Shown here one piece after another: positions 1 through 8,278 of a stretch of 64,000 bases of DNA (the first letter of the stretch is position 1; each line of letters begins with the position of its first letter). Both the position numbers and the translations under genes were made by a program. This DNA comes from an uncultured Oscillospiraceae bacterium (lineage in GTDB: Bacteria; Bacillota; Clostridia; Oscillospirales; Oscillospiraceae). The notes below the pieces were generated by a model that was not told where the DNA came from, did not search any database, and saw only the letters and a program-made list of their open reading frames with translations. Location of the stretch: assembly GCA_949878425.1 (NCBI GenBank), contig CATLAL010000014.1:1-64000 (forward strand), written 5' to 3'.

Positions 1-2336
1 AGCAGGCCCATCAGCCTGCCGGCTACCCGGCCGGCGAGGCGGACCAGCCGGTTGACAATCCGCCTGTCTCCGGCGGCAATCCGCCCGACCCGGTAAATCA
101 GCCTCAGCAGCCCAGCTATACCGGCTACCCGGCCGGCGAGGCGGACCAGCCGGTTGGCAATCCGCCTGTCTCCGGCGGCAATCCGCCCGACCCGGTAAAT
201 CAGCCTCAGCAGCCCAGCTATACCGGCTATCCGGCCGGCCCCGCAAATCAGCAGCAGCCTCAGCAGCCCGGGTACGGCGGCTATCCCGGAAGCACCCAGC
301 AGCAGCCCGTCCAGGGCGGGTACGGCGGCACCGCAGTGGCGGAGAAGCCCAAGAAGAAGGTCCCCATTGTGCCCATCATTGTGGCGGGCCTGGCGGCGGT
401 CGTGGTCATCGCGGCTGTAATCTTGAAGTTCGCTCAGCCGGCGAAGCCGGACGGCGGCGGGGCGGACGATTCCTCCCTCTCCGGCCAGACGGACGGTTCG
501 CAGATAGGCGGTTCTCAGACGGACGGTTCCGGCCTGAACACCGGCGCTCCCGCGGACGCCGCCGCCAGGGAGCTGCTGGGGTACGTGGACCAGGCCCAAG
601 CCCTGGCCGCCCAGGCGGACAGCGAAATCAACGCCCTGATCGACCAGCAGGACGCCTTCCTCGACGCCGGAGACGGGGCGGCAGTCATCGACCTGTACGA
701 GCAGGCCTACGGCGTCTCGGCGCAGCTGAGCTCCCAGCTGTCCGACCTGCGGAGCAAGGCGAACGGGGTCAGCGGCCTGGACGAGAAGCTGAAGTACGCC
801 GGGCAGGAGTACTTCAATATGGTCTGCGACCCCCGGCAGGCCTACAGCGACGTCTGGGCGTTCTTCCGGGACTTTATGCCTCTGGCCCTCCATCTGGACG
901 CGAGGCCCCTGCAGAGCAGCTCGGAGGACATGGCCTATTACGACGAGCTCTACGACTGGTACCTGTCGGTCCGGGAGGAGTACGACGCCATCACCTCCTG
1001 CCCCCCCTGTATGCAGAGCCTGTGGGAGCGGTTCGGGAGTACCATTGACCTCAATGAGAATATCGCCCAAAAGCTGTACCTGGGGATCGAGTACCCGGAT
1101 CCCCTGCGGCTGGTGACGGCCTATAACCTGGCGGACCGCTATGACACAGTCATCAGTCTCCAGCTGGATGAGCTGATGGGCTGTCTGGGGAATGAGAGCA
1201 ATCACATTTGGACCCAGAACAGCCTCGCCTACAGCCTGGCGGAGGAGATGGCCGCCTACGCGGAGATGGACCAGGCGGCCCGGGACCGGTACGAGTTTGA
1301 AAACATCGCCTCGGGCGAGATCTACCTGGACTACGACGCCATCGACACCATTTACCCCGCCTTGTACAATACATACGACGCGTTCCTCATCATCAAGACG
1401 GGCTGCGCCAGCGGCTCCAGGAGGATCCTGGTGGAGGCGGAGATCCCCGGCCTGACCCAGGCCTACCGGGAGAGCTTCACCGTGGACTCCGCCTACACGG
1501 AGATCTACATCAAGCCGCCGGCCCTGACGGGGGACCTGAACCTCAGCTCCGTCAAGGACGCCCAGCTCCAGCTGACCATCAGCGAGCAGGACGGGACCAT
1601 CCTCGAGGCCAAGACCTTCCCGGTGACAATCAAGAGCAAGTACGACTTCGACTGGTACACCAGCGAATATGGCGCCGCCACCCAGGACAACATCCTCTGC
1701 TTCTTGACGCCGGAGTCGCCGGCCATTGCCCAGCTGAAGCGGGACGCCATCGACCAGCTCTACAGCATGTCCGGCGGCAATATGGAGGCTTTTGTGGGCT
1801 ACCAGGGCAACGTCTGGAACGACAACTATGTGGGCACCTACCTCCAGGCCGCGAGCATCATGCGGGCGCTGTATGAGAACGGCGTACGGTACAACGCGGA
1901 CAGCTTCTCCCTGAGCGGCAGCAACCAGCACATCCTCTTCCCGGAGGACGTGCTGGCCCAGCGGAGCGGGCTGTGCATCGAGACCAGCCTAGTGGTGGCC
2001 AGCGCCCTCCAGAGCGCGGGGATGCACGTGTACCTGGTCCTTCCCCCGGGCCACGCCCAGGTGGCGGTGGAGATCTGGAACGGACGGGGGGACAACACAG
2101 GCGGTACGGCGCAGTACTACCTCATTGAGACCACGGCCCTCTCCGAGAGCTGGAACAACCAGAACGTCTTTGTGGCGGACGCGAACGCGATACTGAATGA
2201 AGATCGTTTCCTCAACGAGAGTCCGATCACATGCTACAACGATGACTGGTGGATCGAATACCTCACCCAGGACGGCGCCTATATCGTCGACTGCGACGAC
2301 ATCAACCTGCTGGGCATGACGCCCTTCTCCAATTAA
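1..2336 (+). CDS. Membrane-anchored protein with Pro/Gln-rich repeats and transglutaminase-like domain (5'-partial)
   Basis: The frame is already open at base 3, so the gene starts before the window; the GTG at 336 is an internal codon. About 777 residues are visible. First comes a Pro/Gln/Gly/Tyr-rich, probably disordered stretch with a 34-residue tandem repeat, then EKPKKK, one hydrophobic helix (VPIIVAGLAAVVVIAAVIL), a Gly/Ser linker and a long ectodomain. Near the C-terminus, SGLCIETSLVVAS, GHAQVAVE and YYLIETTAL give Cys, His and an acidic residue in the order of transglutaminase-like cysteine enzymes. I infer a cell-surface protein; the substrate is unknown. The Lys patch before the helix suggests the N-terminal repeats are cytoplasmic and the enzyme domain is outside. 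A hairpin terminator follows 16 bases after the stop. Confidence 0.75.
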   Translation, partial: QAHQPAGYPAGEADQPVDNPPVSGGNPPDPVNQPQQPSYTGYPAGEADQPVGNPPVSGGNPPDPVNQPQQPSYTGYPAGPANQQQPQQPGYGGYPGSTQQQPVQGGYGGTAVAEKPKKKVPIVPIIVAGLAAVVVIAAVILKFAQPAKPDGGGADDSSLSGQTDGSQIGGSQTDGSGLNTGAPADAAARELLGYVDQAQALAAQADSEINALIDQQDAFLDAGDGAAVIDLYEQAYGVSAQLSSQLSDLRSKANGVSGLDEKLKYAGQEYFNMVCDPRQAYSDVWAFFRDFMPLALHLDARPLQSSSEDMAYYDELYDWYLSVREEYDAITSCPPCMQSLWERFGSTIDLNENIAQKLYLGIEYPDPLRLVTAYNLADRYDTVISLQLDELMGCLGNESNHIWTQNSLAYSLAEEMAAYAEMDQAARDRYEFENIASGEIYLDYDAIDTIYPALYNTYDAFLIIKTGCASGSRRILVEAEIPGLTQAYRESFTVDSAYTEIYIKPPALTGDLNLSSVKDAQLQLTISEQDGTILEAKTFPVTIKSKYDFDWYTSEYGAATQDNILCFLTPESPAIAQLKRDAIDQLYSMSGGNMEAFVGYQGNVWNDNYVGTYLQAASIMRALYENGVRYNADSFSLSGSNQHILFPEDVLAQRSGLCIETSLVVASALQSAGMHVYLVLPPGHAQVAVEIWNGRGDNTGGTAQYYLIETTALSESWNNQNVFVADANAILNEDRFLNESPITCYNDDWWIEYLTQDGAYIVDCDDINLLGMTPFSN
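21..243 (+). repeat. 102-bp in-frame tandem repeat coding a Pro-rich 34-residue unit
   Basis: Two nearly identical 102-bp units (21-122 and 123-224) differ at very few positions, one being GACAAT against GGCAAT. A diverging partial unit begins at 225. Each codes for GYPAGEADQPV.NPPVSGG followed by NPPDPVNQPQQPSYT. The period is a multiple of three, so copy-number change would keep the frame. Confidence 0.9.
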
Positions 2337-2352
2337 ACAGCATATTCTTTCA

Positions 2353-2389
2353 GGAGGGCGCCTGTCCGGTTCCGGACGGGCGCCCTCCT
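2353..2389 (+). terminator. Hairpin terminator after the transglutaminase-like gene
   Basis: GGAGGGCGCC pairs with GGCGCCCTCC, with an inner GTCCGG/CCGGAC stem. It lies 16 bases after the stop at 2336. The U-tract is poor, so termination strength is uncertain. Confidence 0.65.
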
Positions 2390-2399
2390 CGCTGCTAGA

Positions 2400-2466
2400 A
2401 ATGCCTATCTATTCGGCAGCCCCGGGGCTCACGCCGCCCCCCGGGGCTATCGAGCAGATAGGCACT
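2400..2466. repeat. Element E, short copy (67 bp, TIR-bounded)
   Basis: It begins ATGCCTATCTATTCGGCAG and ends CTATCGAGCAGATAGGCACT, so the ends are inverted copies of AGTGCCTATCT. The same ends bound the 584-bp copy at 51341-51924, which suggests this is an internally deleted or minimal form. No coding capacity. Confidence 0.7.
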
Positions 2467-2531
2467 CCCAGGCTCAAGTTGACCCTCCCGCTATTGAAAA
2501 AATTGATTTCCGGATAATACGATGAAACCGC

Positions 2532-2560
2532 TGTACAGGCCGGAGAATTTGTGCTATAAT
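2532..2560 (+). promoter_or_regulatory. Sigma-A promoter of the xdh locus
   Basis: The -35 is TGTACA (2532-2537), the spacer 17 bp, and the -10 TATAAT (2555-2560) is preceded by TGC, an extended -10. It points at the ATG at 2635. Confidence 0.6.
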
Positions 2561-2634
2561 CACAATATCCAAGGGGATGTATTCTCATTTTTGTATCCCC
2601 GCTCCAATTTTCGCGGCGAGGAGGTTGACGAGCC

Positions 2635-4923
2635 ATGAGCAAGAGCGCTGGTCAGAGCAAGATCCGGGTGGATGCCTTTGACAAGGCTACGGGCCGGGCC
2701 CAATATACCGACGACCTGTGCGGCGCGGACGCGCTGATCACCCGGATCGTCCACTCCACCGTGGCCCACGGCCTGGTGAAGGCCATTGACGCCTCCCGGG
2801 CGGAGGAGGTCCCCGGCGTGGTGGGGGTGTTCACCTGCTTCGACGTGCCGGACCTCCCCTTTCCCACTGCCGGGCACCCCTGGTCCACGGACCCGGCCCA
2901 CCAGGACCCGGCGGACCGGCTGCTGCTGAACCGCCACGTGCGCTACTACGGCGACGAGGTGGCGGTGGTGGTGGCGGCCGACGAGGTGTCCGCCGCCCGG
3001 GCGGCCCGGCTGGTAGAGGTGGAGTACGAGGAACTGCCCTTTGTGCTGGACGTGCGGGAGGCCATGGCGCCGGAGGCCCCCCAGCTCCACCGGGAGTACC
3101 CGGGCAACGTCCTGGCCCACACCCAGATTCGAAACGGCGACTATGAGGCCGCCAGCCGGGAGCCGGACCTCATCAAGGTGGAGGGCTGGTACGACACGCC
3201 CACGGTCCAGCACTGCCACATCGAGAACCACGTCTGCACCGCCCGCATGGAGGCCGGACGGATTGTGGTCACCTCCTCCACCCAGATCCCCCACATCGTC
3301 CGCCGGATCTGCGGCCAGGCCCTGGGCATCCCCTGGGGACAGGTGCGGGTGATCAAGCCCTACATAGGCGGCGGCTTCGGCAACAAGCAGGACGCCCTCT
3401 ACGAGCCGCTGTGCGCCTGGCTCACGGTCCGGCTGGGGGGCCGTCTGGTGAAGATCGACTGCGCCAGGGAGGAGACCTTTGTCTCCAACCGGGTCCGCCA
3501 CGCCATCCGCACCCACATCATCTCCTGGGTCCGGCCCGACGGGACCTTCGCCGCCCGGAAGATCGAGTGCTTCTCCAACCAGGGGGCCTACGCCTCCCAC
3601 GGCCACGGCGTGGCGGCCAAGGGCATGGGGGCCTTCCCCCAGCTCTACCCCTGCCCCAACGTGGAGGGTGACGCCTGGACCGTCTACACCAACCGCCCCG
3701 CCGCCGGGGCCATGCGGGGCTACGGCATCCCCCAGGCTATGTGGGCTGGGGAGAGCCACCTGGACGACGTGGCCCGGGCCCTTGGCCGGGAGCCGGTGGA
3801 GTACCGCCGGCAGGTGGCCATGCCCCAGGGGTACGTGGACGGCTTCAGCAAGAATGAGAACTACTGCGACTCCTTCCGCCAGGTGATGGATCAGGGCGCC
3901 GCGGCCCTGGACTACGAGCGCAAGTACCGGGCCTATCAGAACCAGACCGGCCCGGTCCGCCGGGGGGTGGGCATGGCCCTCTTCTGGTACAACACCGCCG
4001 TGTGGCCCATCTCCCTGGAGTCCAGCTCGTGCCGGATGGTCCTCAACCAGGACGGGTCCGTCCAGGTCCAGACCGGGGAGACGGAGATCGGCCAGGGCTG
4101 CGACACCGCCTACGCCCAGATGGCGGCGGACGCCATCGGCGTCCCCTTTGAGAGCGTCCACGTGGTCTCCACCCAGGATACCGACGTCACCCCCTTCGGC
4201 ACCGGGGCCTACGCCTCCCGGCAGACCTACGTGGGGGGCTTCGCCCTCCGCCAGACGGGGGAGCTGCTCCGGGAGAAAATCCTCGCCTGCGCCTCGGAGC
4301 TCACCCGCCAGGCCCGGGAGAACCTGGACCTTGCGGACGGCAGAATCGTCCGGACCACCGACGGCCGGGAGCTGATGACGCTGGGCGAGCTGGCCACGGA
4401 GGTCCTCTACAGCACCGTCCACTCCCAGCACCTCACCGCCGAGAGCACGGCCCAGATCAAGAACAACGCCTACTCCTTCGGCTGCACCTTCGCGGAGGTG
4501 GAGGTGGATATCCCCCTGTGCCGGGTGAAGCTGCTGAACATCGTCAATGTCCACGACTGCGGCCGGCTCATCAACCCCGCCCTGGCGGAGGCCCAGGTCC
4601 ACGGCGGCATGTCCATGGGCATCGGCTACGGCCTCTCCGAGCAGCTCCTCTTCGACGAAAAAACCGGCCGCCCCCTGAACAACAACCTCCTGGACTATAA
4701 GCTCTCCACCTTCATGGACCACCCCCGCCTTCAGGCCCTCTTCGTGGAGAACCCGGAGCCCACCAGCCCTTACGGCACCAAAGCCCTTGGCGAGCCCCCC
4801 GCCTGCTCCCCCGCCCCCGCCATCCGCAACGCCGTCTTGAACGCCACCGGCGTGGCCGTCAATAACGCGCCCATGACGCCCCACGTCCTGTTCGCAAGGT
4901 TCAAGGAGGAGGGACTGCTGTAA
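2635..4923 (+). CDS. xdhA: Xanthine dehydrogenase-type molybdenum hydroxylase, Mo-cofactor subunit
   Basis: The 762 residues have the layout of the large catalytic subunit of molybdenum hydroxylases: an aldehyde oxidase/xanthine dehydrogenase a/b hammerhead N-domain (GRAQYTDDL onward), then Mo-pterin-binding regions with PYIGGGFGNKQD, AMRGYGIPQAMWAGES, ETEIGQGCDTAYAQ and the C-terminal GTKALGEPP, whose Glu matches the family's catalytic glutamate. GAGGAGG precedes the ATG by a normal distance. The expected FAD and 2Fe-2S partners follow at 5958 and 6839, so the three should form a cytoplasmic complex oxidising a purine such as hypoxanthine or xanthine. Nicotinate or another heterocycle is possible, since substrate cannot be read reliably from sequence. 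Unusually, an unrelated gene and two repeat elements separate it from its partner subunits. Confidence 0.9.
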   Translation: MSKSAGQSKIRVDAFDKATGRAQYTDDLCGADALITRIVHSTVAHGLVKAIDASRAEEVPGVVGVFTCFDVPDLPFPTAGHPWSTDPAHQDPADRLLLNRHVRYYGDEVAVVVAADEVSAARAARLVEVEYEELPFVLDVREAMAPEAPQLHREYPGNVLAHTQIRNGDYEAASREPDLIKVEGWYDTPTVQHCHIENHVCTARMEAGRIVVTSSTQIPHIVRRICGQALGIPWGQVRVIKPYIGGGFGNKQDALYEPLCAWLTVRLGGRLVKIDCAREETFVSNRVRHAIRTHIISWVRPDGTFAARKIECFSNQGAYASHGHGVAAKGMGAFPQLYPCPNVEGDAWTVYTNRPAAGAMRGYGIPQAMWAGESHLDDVARALGREPVEYRRQVAMPQGYVDGFSKNENYCDSFRQVMDQGAAALDYERKYRAYQNQTGPVRRGVGMALFWYNTAVWPISLESSSCRMVLNQDGSVQVQTGETEIGQGCDTAYAQMAADAIGVPFESVHVVSTQDTDVTPFGTGAYASRQTYVGGFALRQTGELLREKILACASELTRQARENLDLADGRIVRTTDGRELMTLGELATEVLYSTVHSQHLTAESTAQIKNNAYSFGCTFAEVEVDIPLCRVKLLNIVNVHDCGRLINPALAEAQVHGGMSMGIGYGLSEQLLFDEKTGRPLNNNLLDYKLSTFMDHPRLQALFVENPEPTSPYGTKALGEPPACSPAPAIRNAVLNATGVAVNNAPMTPHVLFARFKEEGLL

Positions 4924-5253
4924 GGCATACATTCTTTTTCTTGAAAGAAAAAGAATCAAAAAGAACTTTTGGCGCAAAACTGCGTTTTGCTTATGGTTTT
5001 AAGAAGCTGTATTCATAGGCAGGGGATGCTGGATGGGCGAGGGATTCTGCCGCCCAGCAAGGCGAAAAATCGCGGGAATACTTTGTGTATTTCAAGATTT
5101 TTTAACGCGGCGGGGCGGTAAAAGACCCGGCCAGACGGCGTTCAACGCCTGCGAATACAGCTTCTAATTCTGCGGATTATTTTGCCGGCTAAAAATACGG
5201 GAGAAAGGCGTCAGCCTTTCGATTAAAATTTTCTAAAGAAAAGTACGTATGCC
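4924..5253 (+). repeat. Element A, copy 1, interrupted by element B
   Basis: It starts at the base after the xdhA stop (TAA|GGCATAC) with the hairpin ATTCTTTTTCTT-GA-AAGAAAAAGAAT and ends AAGTACGTATGCC three bases before the next gene's AGGAGG. Element B (5002-5165) sits inside it. The ends GGCATAC and GTATGCC are inverted copies. There is no gene in this stretch. Confidence 0.65.
5002..5165 (+). repeat. Element B, copy 1 (164 bp inverted-repeat element)
   Basis: It is bounded by AGAAGCTGTATTCA and its inverted copy ending GAATACAGCTTCT. The interior GCGGGAATACTTTGTGTATTTC with TTTTTTAACGC recurs inverted at 21691-21850. It has no ORF and resembles a miniature inverted-repeat element. Confidence 0.75.
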
Positions 5254-5273
5254 TAGAGGAGGTGCTTTTGCAG

Positions 5274-5780
5274 ATGAAAGAAGCGGCGGATCCAAGGCTG
5301 AGACGCCGGGTGATCGGGGCGGTTCTGGTTTGTCTGGTCCTGTTTGGCGTTTGGTATCACATCCCGCTCCACCGCGCGCTGGAGGCAACGGTATATGACG
5401 GCAAGGGCGGGTCCGGCCTCCTACAGATGGACATCACGATCCACCGCTCCTTTTTCCGGGGCACGGAGATCCGGGGGACGATGGAACTGGACGGCGCGTC
5501 CTACGGGTACTACCCCATGCCGGGGGCGAGGTCAGGTTCGTTTCTGGACGGGCTGCGGGACAAGTGGTCCGGACGCGTCCATTCCGGTTACTTTGTGGAG
5601 GCCCAGCGGCAGGCCGGACGCGGGATCGCCACCTACATGTGGGAGGATTCCCTCATGATTTACAGCGTATCCTTTGGCGGTTTTTATGATTCCGTTGAGG
5701 ATTTGTTCCTGATCCGGCACAGTCCGGACGGACCCAGCGTCGTGTATACGGTCGATCCGCACGCTATCTCACCCGACTAG
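5274..5780 (+). CDS. Unknown single-pass membrane or secreted protein
   Basis: About 168 residues. A charged N-terminus (KEAADPRLRRR) precedes one hydrophobic helix (VIGAVLVCLVLFGVWYHI), then an outside domain rich in Gly, Tyr and Arg with no motif I recognise. AGGAGG (5257-5262) lies 11 bases before this ATG; an in-frame TTG at 5268 is 5 bases from it and is the main alternative. A GTG at 5262 overlaps the ribosome site and is unlikely. The gene sits between the Mo and FAD subunits of the hydroxylase, flanked on both sides by element A, which suggests insertion of a cassette into an xdh operon. Nothing in it suggests a cofactor or maturation role. Confidence 0.7.
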   Translation: MKEAADPRLRRRVIGAVLVCLVLFGVWYHIPLHRALEATVYDGKGGSGLLQMDITIHRSFFRGTEIRGTMELDGASYGYYPMPGARSGSFLDGLRDKWSGRVHSGYFVEAQRQAGRGIATYMWEDSLMIYSVSFGGFYDSVEDLFLIRHSPDGPSVVYTVDPHAISPD

Positions 5781-5789
5781 CAGGCGGTA

Positions 5790-5924
5790 TGGCTGCGTTT
5801 TGCTTGTGTTCTTGCTTTAAGCTGTATTGTCTCTATAAAAAGGCCCGGAGCGAAACGATAGTTTCGCGATAAAAAGTTTTTCTTTTGATACTTTTCTTTG
5901 TTCACAAAGAAAAGTATGTATGCC
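5790..5924 (+). repeat. Element A, right half, copy 2
   Basis: CTGCGTTTTGCTTGTGTTC begins near 5793, and the copy ends with the hairpin ATACTTTTCTTTG-TTCA-CAAAGAAAAGTAT and TATGCC, 18 bases before the xdhB ribosome site. It matches the right part of the copy at 18327-18579. No left GGCATAC end is visible after the preceding stop. Confidence 0.6.
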
Positions 5925-5957
5925 GAAACGCGCATGCCGCCAAGGAGGAAAGAATCG

Positions 5958-6842
5958 ATGTACGACATAAAAGCGTTATACGAGGCGCAGAGCGTTGCCG
6001 ATGCCGTCCGCCTCCGTTTAGAGCACCCCCAGGCCCAGATTATCGCCGGGGGCACGGACGTGCTGGTGCAGATGCGGGAGGGCAAACGGGCCGGGGCGGA
6101 GCTGATCTCCATCTACGGCCTTGACGAGCTGCGGGGCGTGTCTCTGGACGGGGAGGAGAACATCCGCATTGGCTCTCTCACCAGCTTCAGCCACATCACG
6201 AAGGACCCCGTCATTCAGAGATACATCAACGTACTGGGGGAGGCGGTGGACCAGGTGGGGGGCCCCCAGATCCGAAACGCGGGCACCATCGGCGGCAACA
6301 CCTGCAACGGCGTCACCAGCGCGGACTCCGCCTCCACCCTCTTCGCCTGGGACGCGGTGATTGAGCTGACGGGATCTCAGGGGGTGCGGCGGCTCCCCAT
6401 CCAGGACTTCTACCTCTCCGCCGGGAAGGTGGACCTCCGCCCGGACGAGCTTCAGACAGCGATTCTGATCCCCAGGGACAGCTATGAAAGCTGCTTTGGG
6501 CACTACATCAAGTACGCCATGCGCAATGCCATGGACATCGCCACCACCGGCTGCTCGGTGAACGTGGTGCTCAGCGGTGACAGGCGGACCATCCGGCGGG
6601 CCCGGATCGCCTACGGCGTGGCGGGCCCCATCCCCATGCGCTGCCCCTCCGCCGAGGCGGCCGCCAAGGGGAAGCCCTTGACAGACGGGACGGTGGAAGC
6701 TTTTGCCGCGGCGGTGCTGGAGGACATCCGGCCCCGGGACAGCTGGCGAGCCAGCAAGGCGTTCCGGGAGCACATTGCAGTGGAGCTGGCGAGGCGGTGC
6801 CTGCGGGAGGCGTGTGAACTGGCAGGAGGTGCGATGGAATGA
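5958..6842 (+). CDS. xdhB: Xanthine dehydrogenase-type FAD-binding subunit
   Basis: The 294 residues carry the FAD-binding PCMH signatures of the medium subunit: IIAGGTDVLVQMREGK near residue 35 and GPQIRNAGTIGGNTCNG near 100, followed by the CO-dehydrogenase flavoprotein C-terminal domain. AAGGAGG (5942-5948) lies 9 bases before this ATG. The open frame extends to 5898 but that upstream part is element A sequence, so I place the start at 5958. It passes electrons between the 2Fe-2S subunit and NAD+ or another acceptor. Its last codons overlap the next gene (ATGA), which implies translational coupling. Confidence 0.9.
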   Translation: MYDIKALYEAQSVADAVRLRLEHPQAQIIAGGTDVLVQMREGKRAGAELISIYGLDELRGVSLDGEENIRIGSLTSFSHITKDPVIQRYINVLGEAVDQVGGPQIRNAGTIGGNTCNGVTSADSASTLFAWDAVIELTGSQGVRRLPIQDFYLSAGKVDLRPDELQTAILIPRDSYESCFGHYIKYAMRNAMDIATTGCSVNVVLSGDRRTIRRARIAYGVAGPIPMRCPSAEAAAKGKPLTDGTVEAFAAAVLEDIRPRDSWRASKAFREHIAVELARRCLREACELAGGAME

Positions 6843-7348
6843 GCACGCAGTACAAGCGGATTCGGTGCGTCGTCAACGGCAAAAGCGTGGAGCGGATGGT
6901 GGACGTGCGGGCCTCCCTCACGGACCTGCTGCGAAACGACTTTCGGCTCACCAGCGTGAAGAAGGGCTGCGAGGTAGGGGAGTGCGGGGCCTGCAACGTC
7001 ATCATTGACGGGGAGTGCTTTAACTCCTGCCTGTATCTGGCGGCCTGGGCGGACGGGAAGGAGATCCGCACCCTGGAGGGCCTCCTGGGCCCGGGCGGGG
7101 AGCTCAGCGATATCCAGCAGGCCTTTATCGACGAGGCGGCCATCCAGTGCGGCTTCTGCACCCCGGGCTTTATCATGACCGCCGTGGAGATCCTGGAGAG
7201 CGGCCGGGCGTACACCGACGAGGAGCTCCGCAAGCTCCTCTCCGGCCACCTCTGCCGCTGCACCGGGTATGAGAACATCCTCCGGGCGGTGAAAAAGACC
7301 ATGATGAAGCGCCTGGAGGCCTCCCGCGGCCAGGGAGGCGCAGTTTGA
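6839..7348 (+). CDS. xdhC: Xanthine dehydrogenase-type 2Fe-2S subunit
   Basis: The 169 residues form the usual two-cluster small subunit. A plant-ferredoxin cluster is bound by GCEVGECGACNVIIDGEC with SCLYLA, and the helical second cluster by IQCGFCTPGFIMTA and SGHLCRCTGYENI. Length and cysteine spacing are normal. The start overlaps the FAD-subunit stop by 4 bases, so these two genes form a tight unit, with the catalytic subunit upstream at 2635. A perfect 19-bp hairpin ends the unit 28 bases downstream. Confidence 0.92.
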   Translation: MSTQYKRIRCVVNGKSVERMVDVRASLTDLLRNDFRLTSVKKGCEVGECGACNVIIDGECFNSCLYLAAWADGKEIRTLEGLLGPGGELSDIQQAFIDEAAIQCGFCTPGFIMTAVEILESGRAYTDEELRKLLSGHLCRCTGYENILRAVKKTMMKRLEASRGQGGAV

Positions 7349-7376
7349 GGAAAAGGAATCTGTCCCGCGGCAGGGA

Positions 7377-7418
7377 GGAAGAAGCCCCCGGCTGGGTATC
7401 CAGCCGGGGGCTTCTTCC
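7377..7418 (+). terminator. Terminator of the xdh locus
   Basis: A perfect 19-bp stem (GGAAGAAGCCCCCGGCTGG and its complement) with a GTAT loop. No long T-tract follows, so it may act partly as an RNA 3' end stabiliser. Confidence 0.7.
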
Positions 7419-7470
7419 TATCATCAACGCAGTTGAATACCGGCAGCTTGCTGCTTTTCAAACAACGCTT

Positions 7471-7667
7471 ATATAGTGACCTCAGTTAAGAAGCGGCCAC
7501 GGGCGGTTTTGACCGCAAAGATGCGTGCTGCGCCTATTGGTACAGCTTCTAAAAAGAGGTAACGTTTAGGGCCGCCCTTTGAAAAGGGCGGTGGGGCCTG
7601 GGGCAAAGCCCCAGCGGGTTTGGGCGGAGCCCAGCTTTTATTCGTTCTCGGCTGCGGTCACTATATT
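7471..7667. repeat. Element C, copy 1 (about 197 bp inverted-repeat element)
   Basis: The left end ATATAGTGACCTCAGTT is mirrored by the right end GCTGCGGTCACTATATT. The right end overlaps the stop codon of the minus-strand gene at 7661. The same ends occur at 49540-49718 and 54299. It fills the otherwise empty 7419-7660 interval. Confidence 0.65.
7511..7547 (-). repeat. Element D, half copy nested in element C
   Basis: ACCGCAAAGATGCGTGCTG followed by ATTGGTACAGCT matches the reverse complement of one half of the 72-bp element at 48371-48442. Confidence 0.5.
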
Positions 7668-8278
7668 CTCTGGCGGCGGCGGGGCCGCGCCAGCCGCCCG
7701 CCGGAAGGGGGGCGGGCGTTCAGCTGGGGAAAGAGGGTGCCTACGGCCCCCAGCAGGAGAAAGAGTCCCGCGCCGTGCCACAGGGTCAGCAGCAGGGCAA
7801 TGGCCGTCAGCGCCAGAGAGCAGCCGAGACCGGCCCGCCGGCAGATCTGGTCCGCCCATATGGGGTCCCGCCGCCAGCTGAGAAACAGGTAGAGCGCCCG
7901 GCCCCCGTCCAGGGAGGGGATGGGCAGCAGGTTAAAGATGCCCAGCAGCAGATTTGCCCCCGCCAGGGCGTAGTCCCCCGCCGCTCTGGCCAGGACCAGC
8001 GCCAGCAGCAGGTTTACCATGGGTCCCGCCAGGGTGCAGAGGATCTCCCTGCCGTAGGGCAGGTAGCGGGTGTCCGCCCGGATCTCCGCGCCAAAGGCGG
8101 TGAGGCGGAAGCGCTCCACCTCCGCGCCTGCCGCCGCCAGGGCGGCCAGGTGGCCCAGCTCATGGCACAGCGCCGAGAGGGCCGTCAGAGGAAGGATGCT
8201 CCCTGCCCCCGCCGCCAGGGCCAGAGCCACCCCCACAGCGCAGCCCCACGTCACCTCCAGCCTACCGGATTTCCACAT
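7661..8278 (-). CDS. spoIVFB: Site-2 (M50) intramembrane metalloprotease, SpoIVFB-like
   Basis: The 205 residues are very hydrophobic, with several membrane helices. The zinc motif is HELGH in ALCHELGHLAAL near residue 40, and the second M50 motif is LLPIPSLDGGRAL near 115, which supplies the third ligand (Asp). Its start overlaps the 3' end of the upstream LytM-type gene by 17 bases. That arrangement matches the spoIVFA-spoIVFB operon of Bacillus, where SpoIVFB cleaves pro-sigma-K in the mother cell. The family and catalytic residues are seen directly; the pro-sigma-K role is inferred from gene order. Another site-2 protease role cannot be excluded. Element C overlaps its stop codon. Confidence 0.75.
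   Translation of the reverse strand: MWKSGRLEVTWGCAVGVALALAAGAGSILPLTALSALCHELGHLAALAAAGAEVERFRLTAFGAEIRADTRYLPYGREILCTLAGPMVNLLLALVLARAAGDYALAGANLLLGIFNLLPIPSLDGGRALYLFLSWRRDPIWADQICRRAGLGCSLALTAIALLLTLWHGAGLFLLLGAVGTLFPQLNARPPSGGRLARPRRRQRI

Noticed and set aside
21..243. CRISPR-like spaced repeats
   Set aside because: Units are directly adjacent, 102 bp, in frame and Pro-coding; no spacers.
2560..4977. 805-residue minus-strand frame opposite xdhA
   Set aside because: Gly/His/Val/Leu-rich shadow of a GC-rich gene; no ribosome site or motif, while the plus strand has a complete enzyme.
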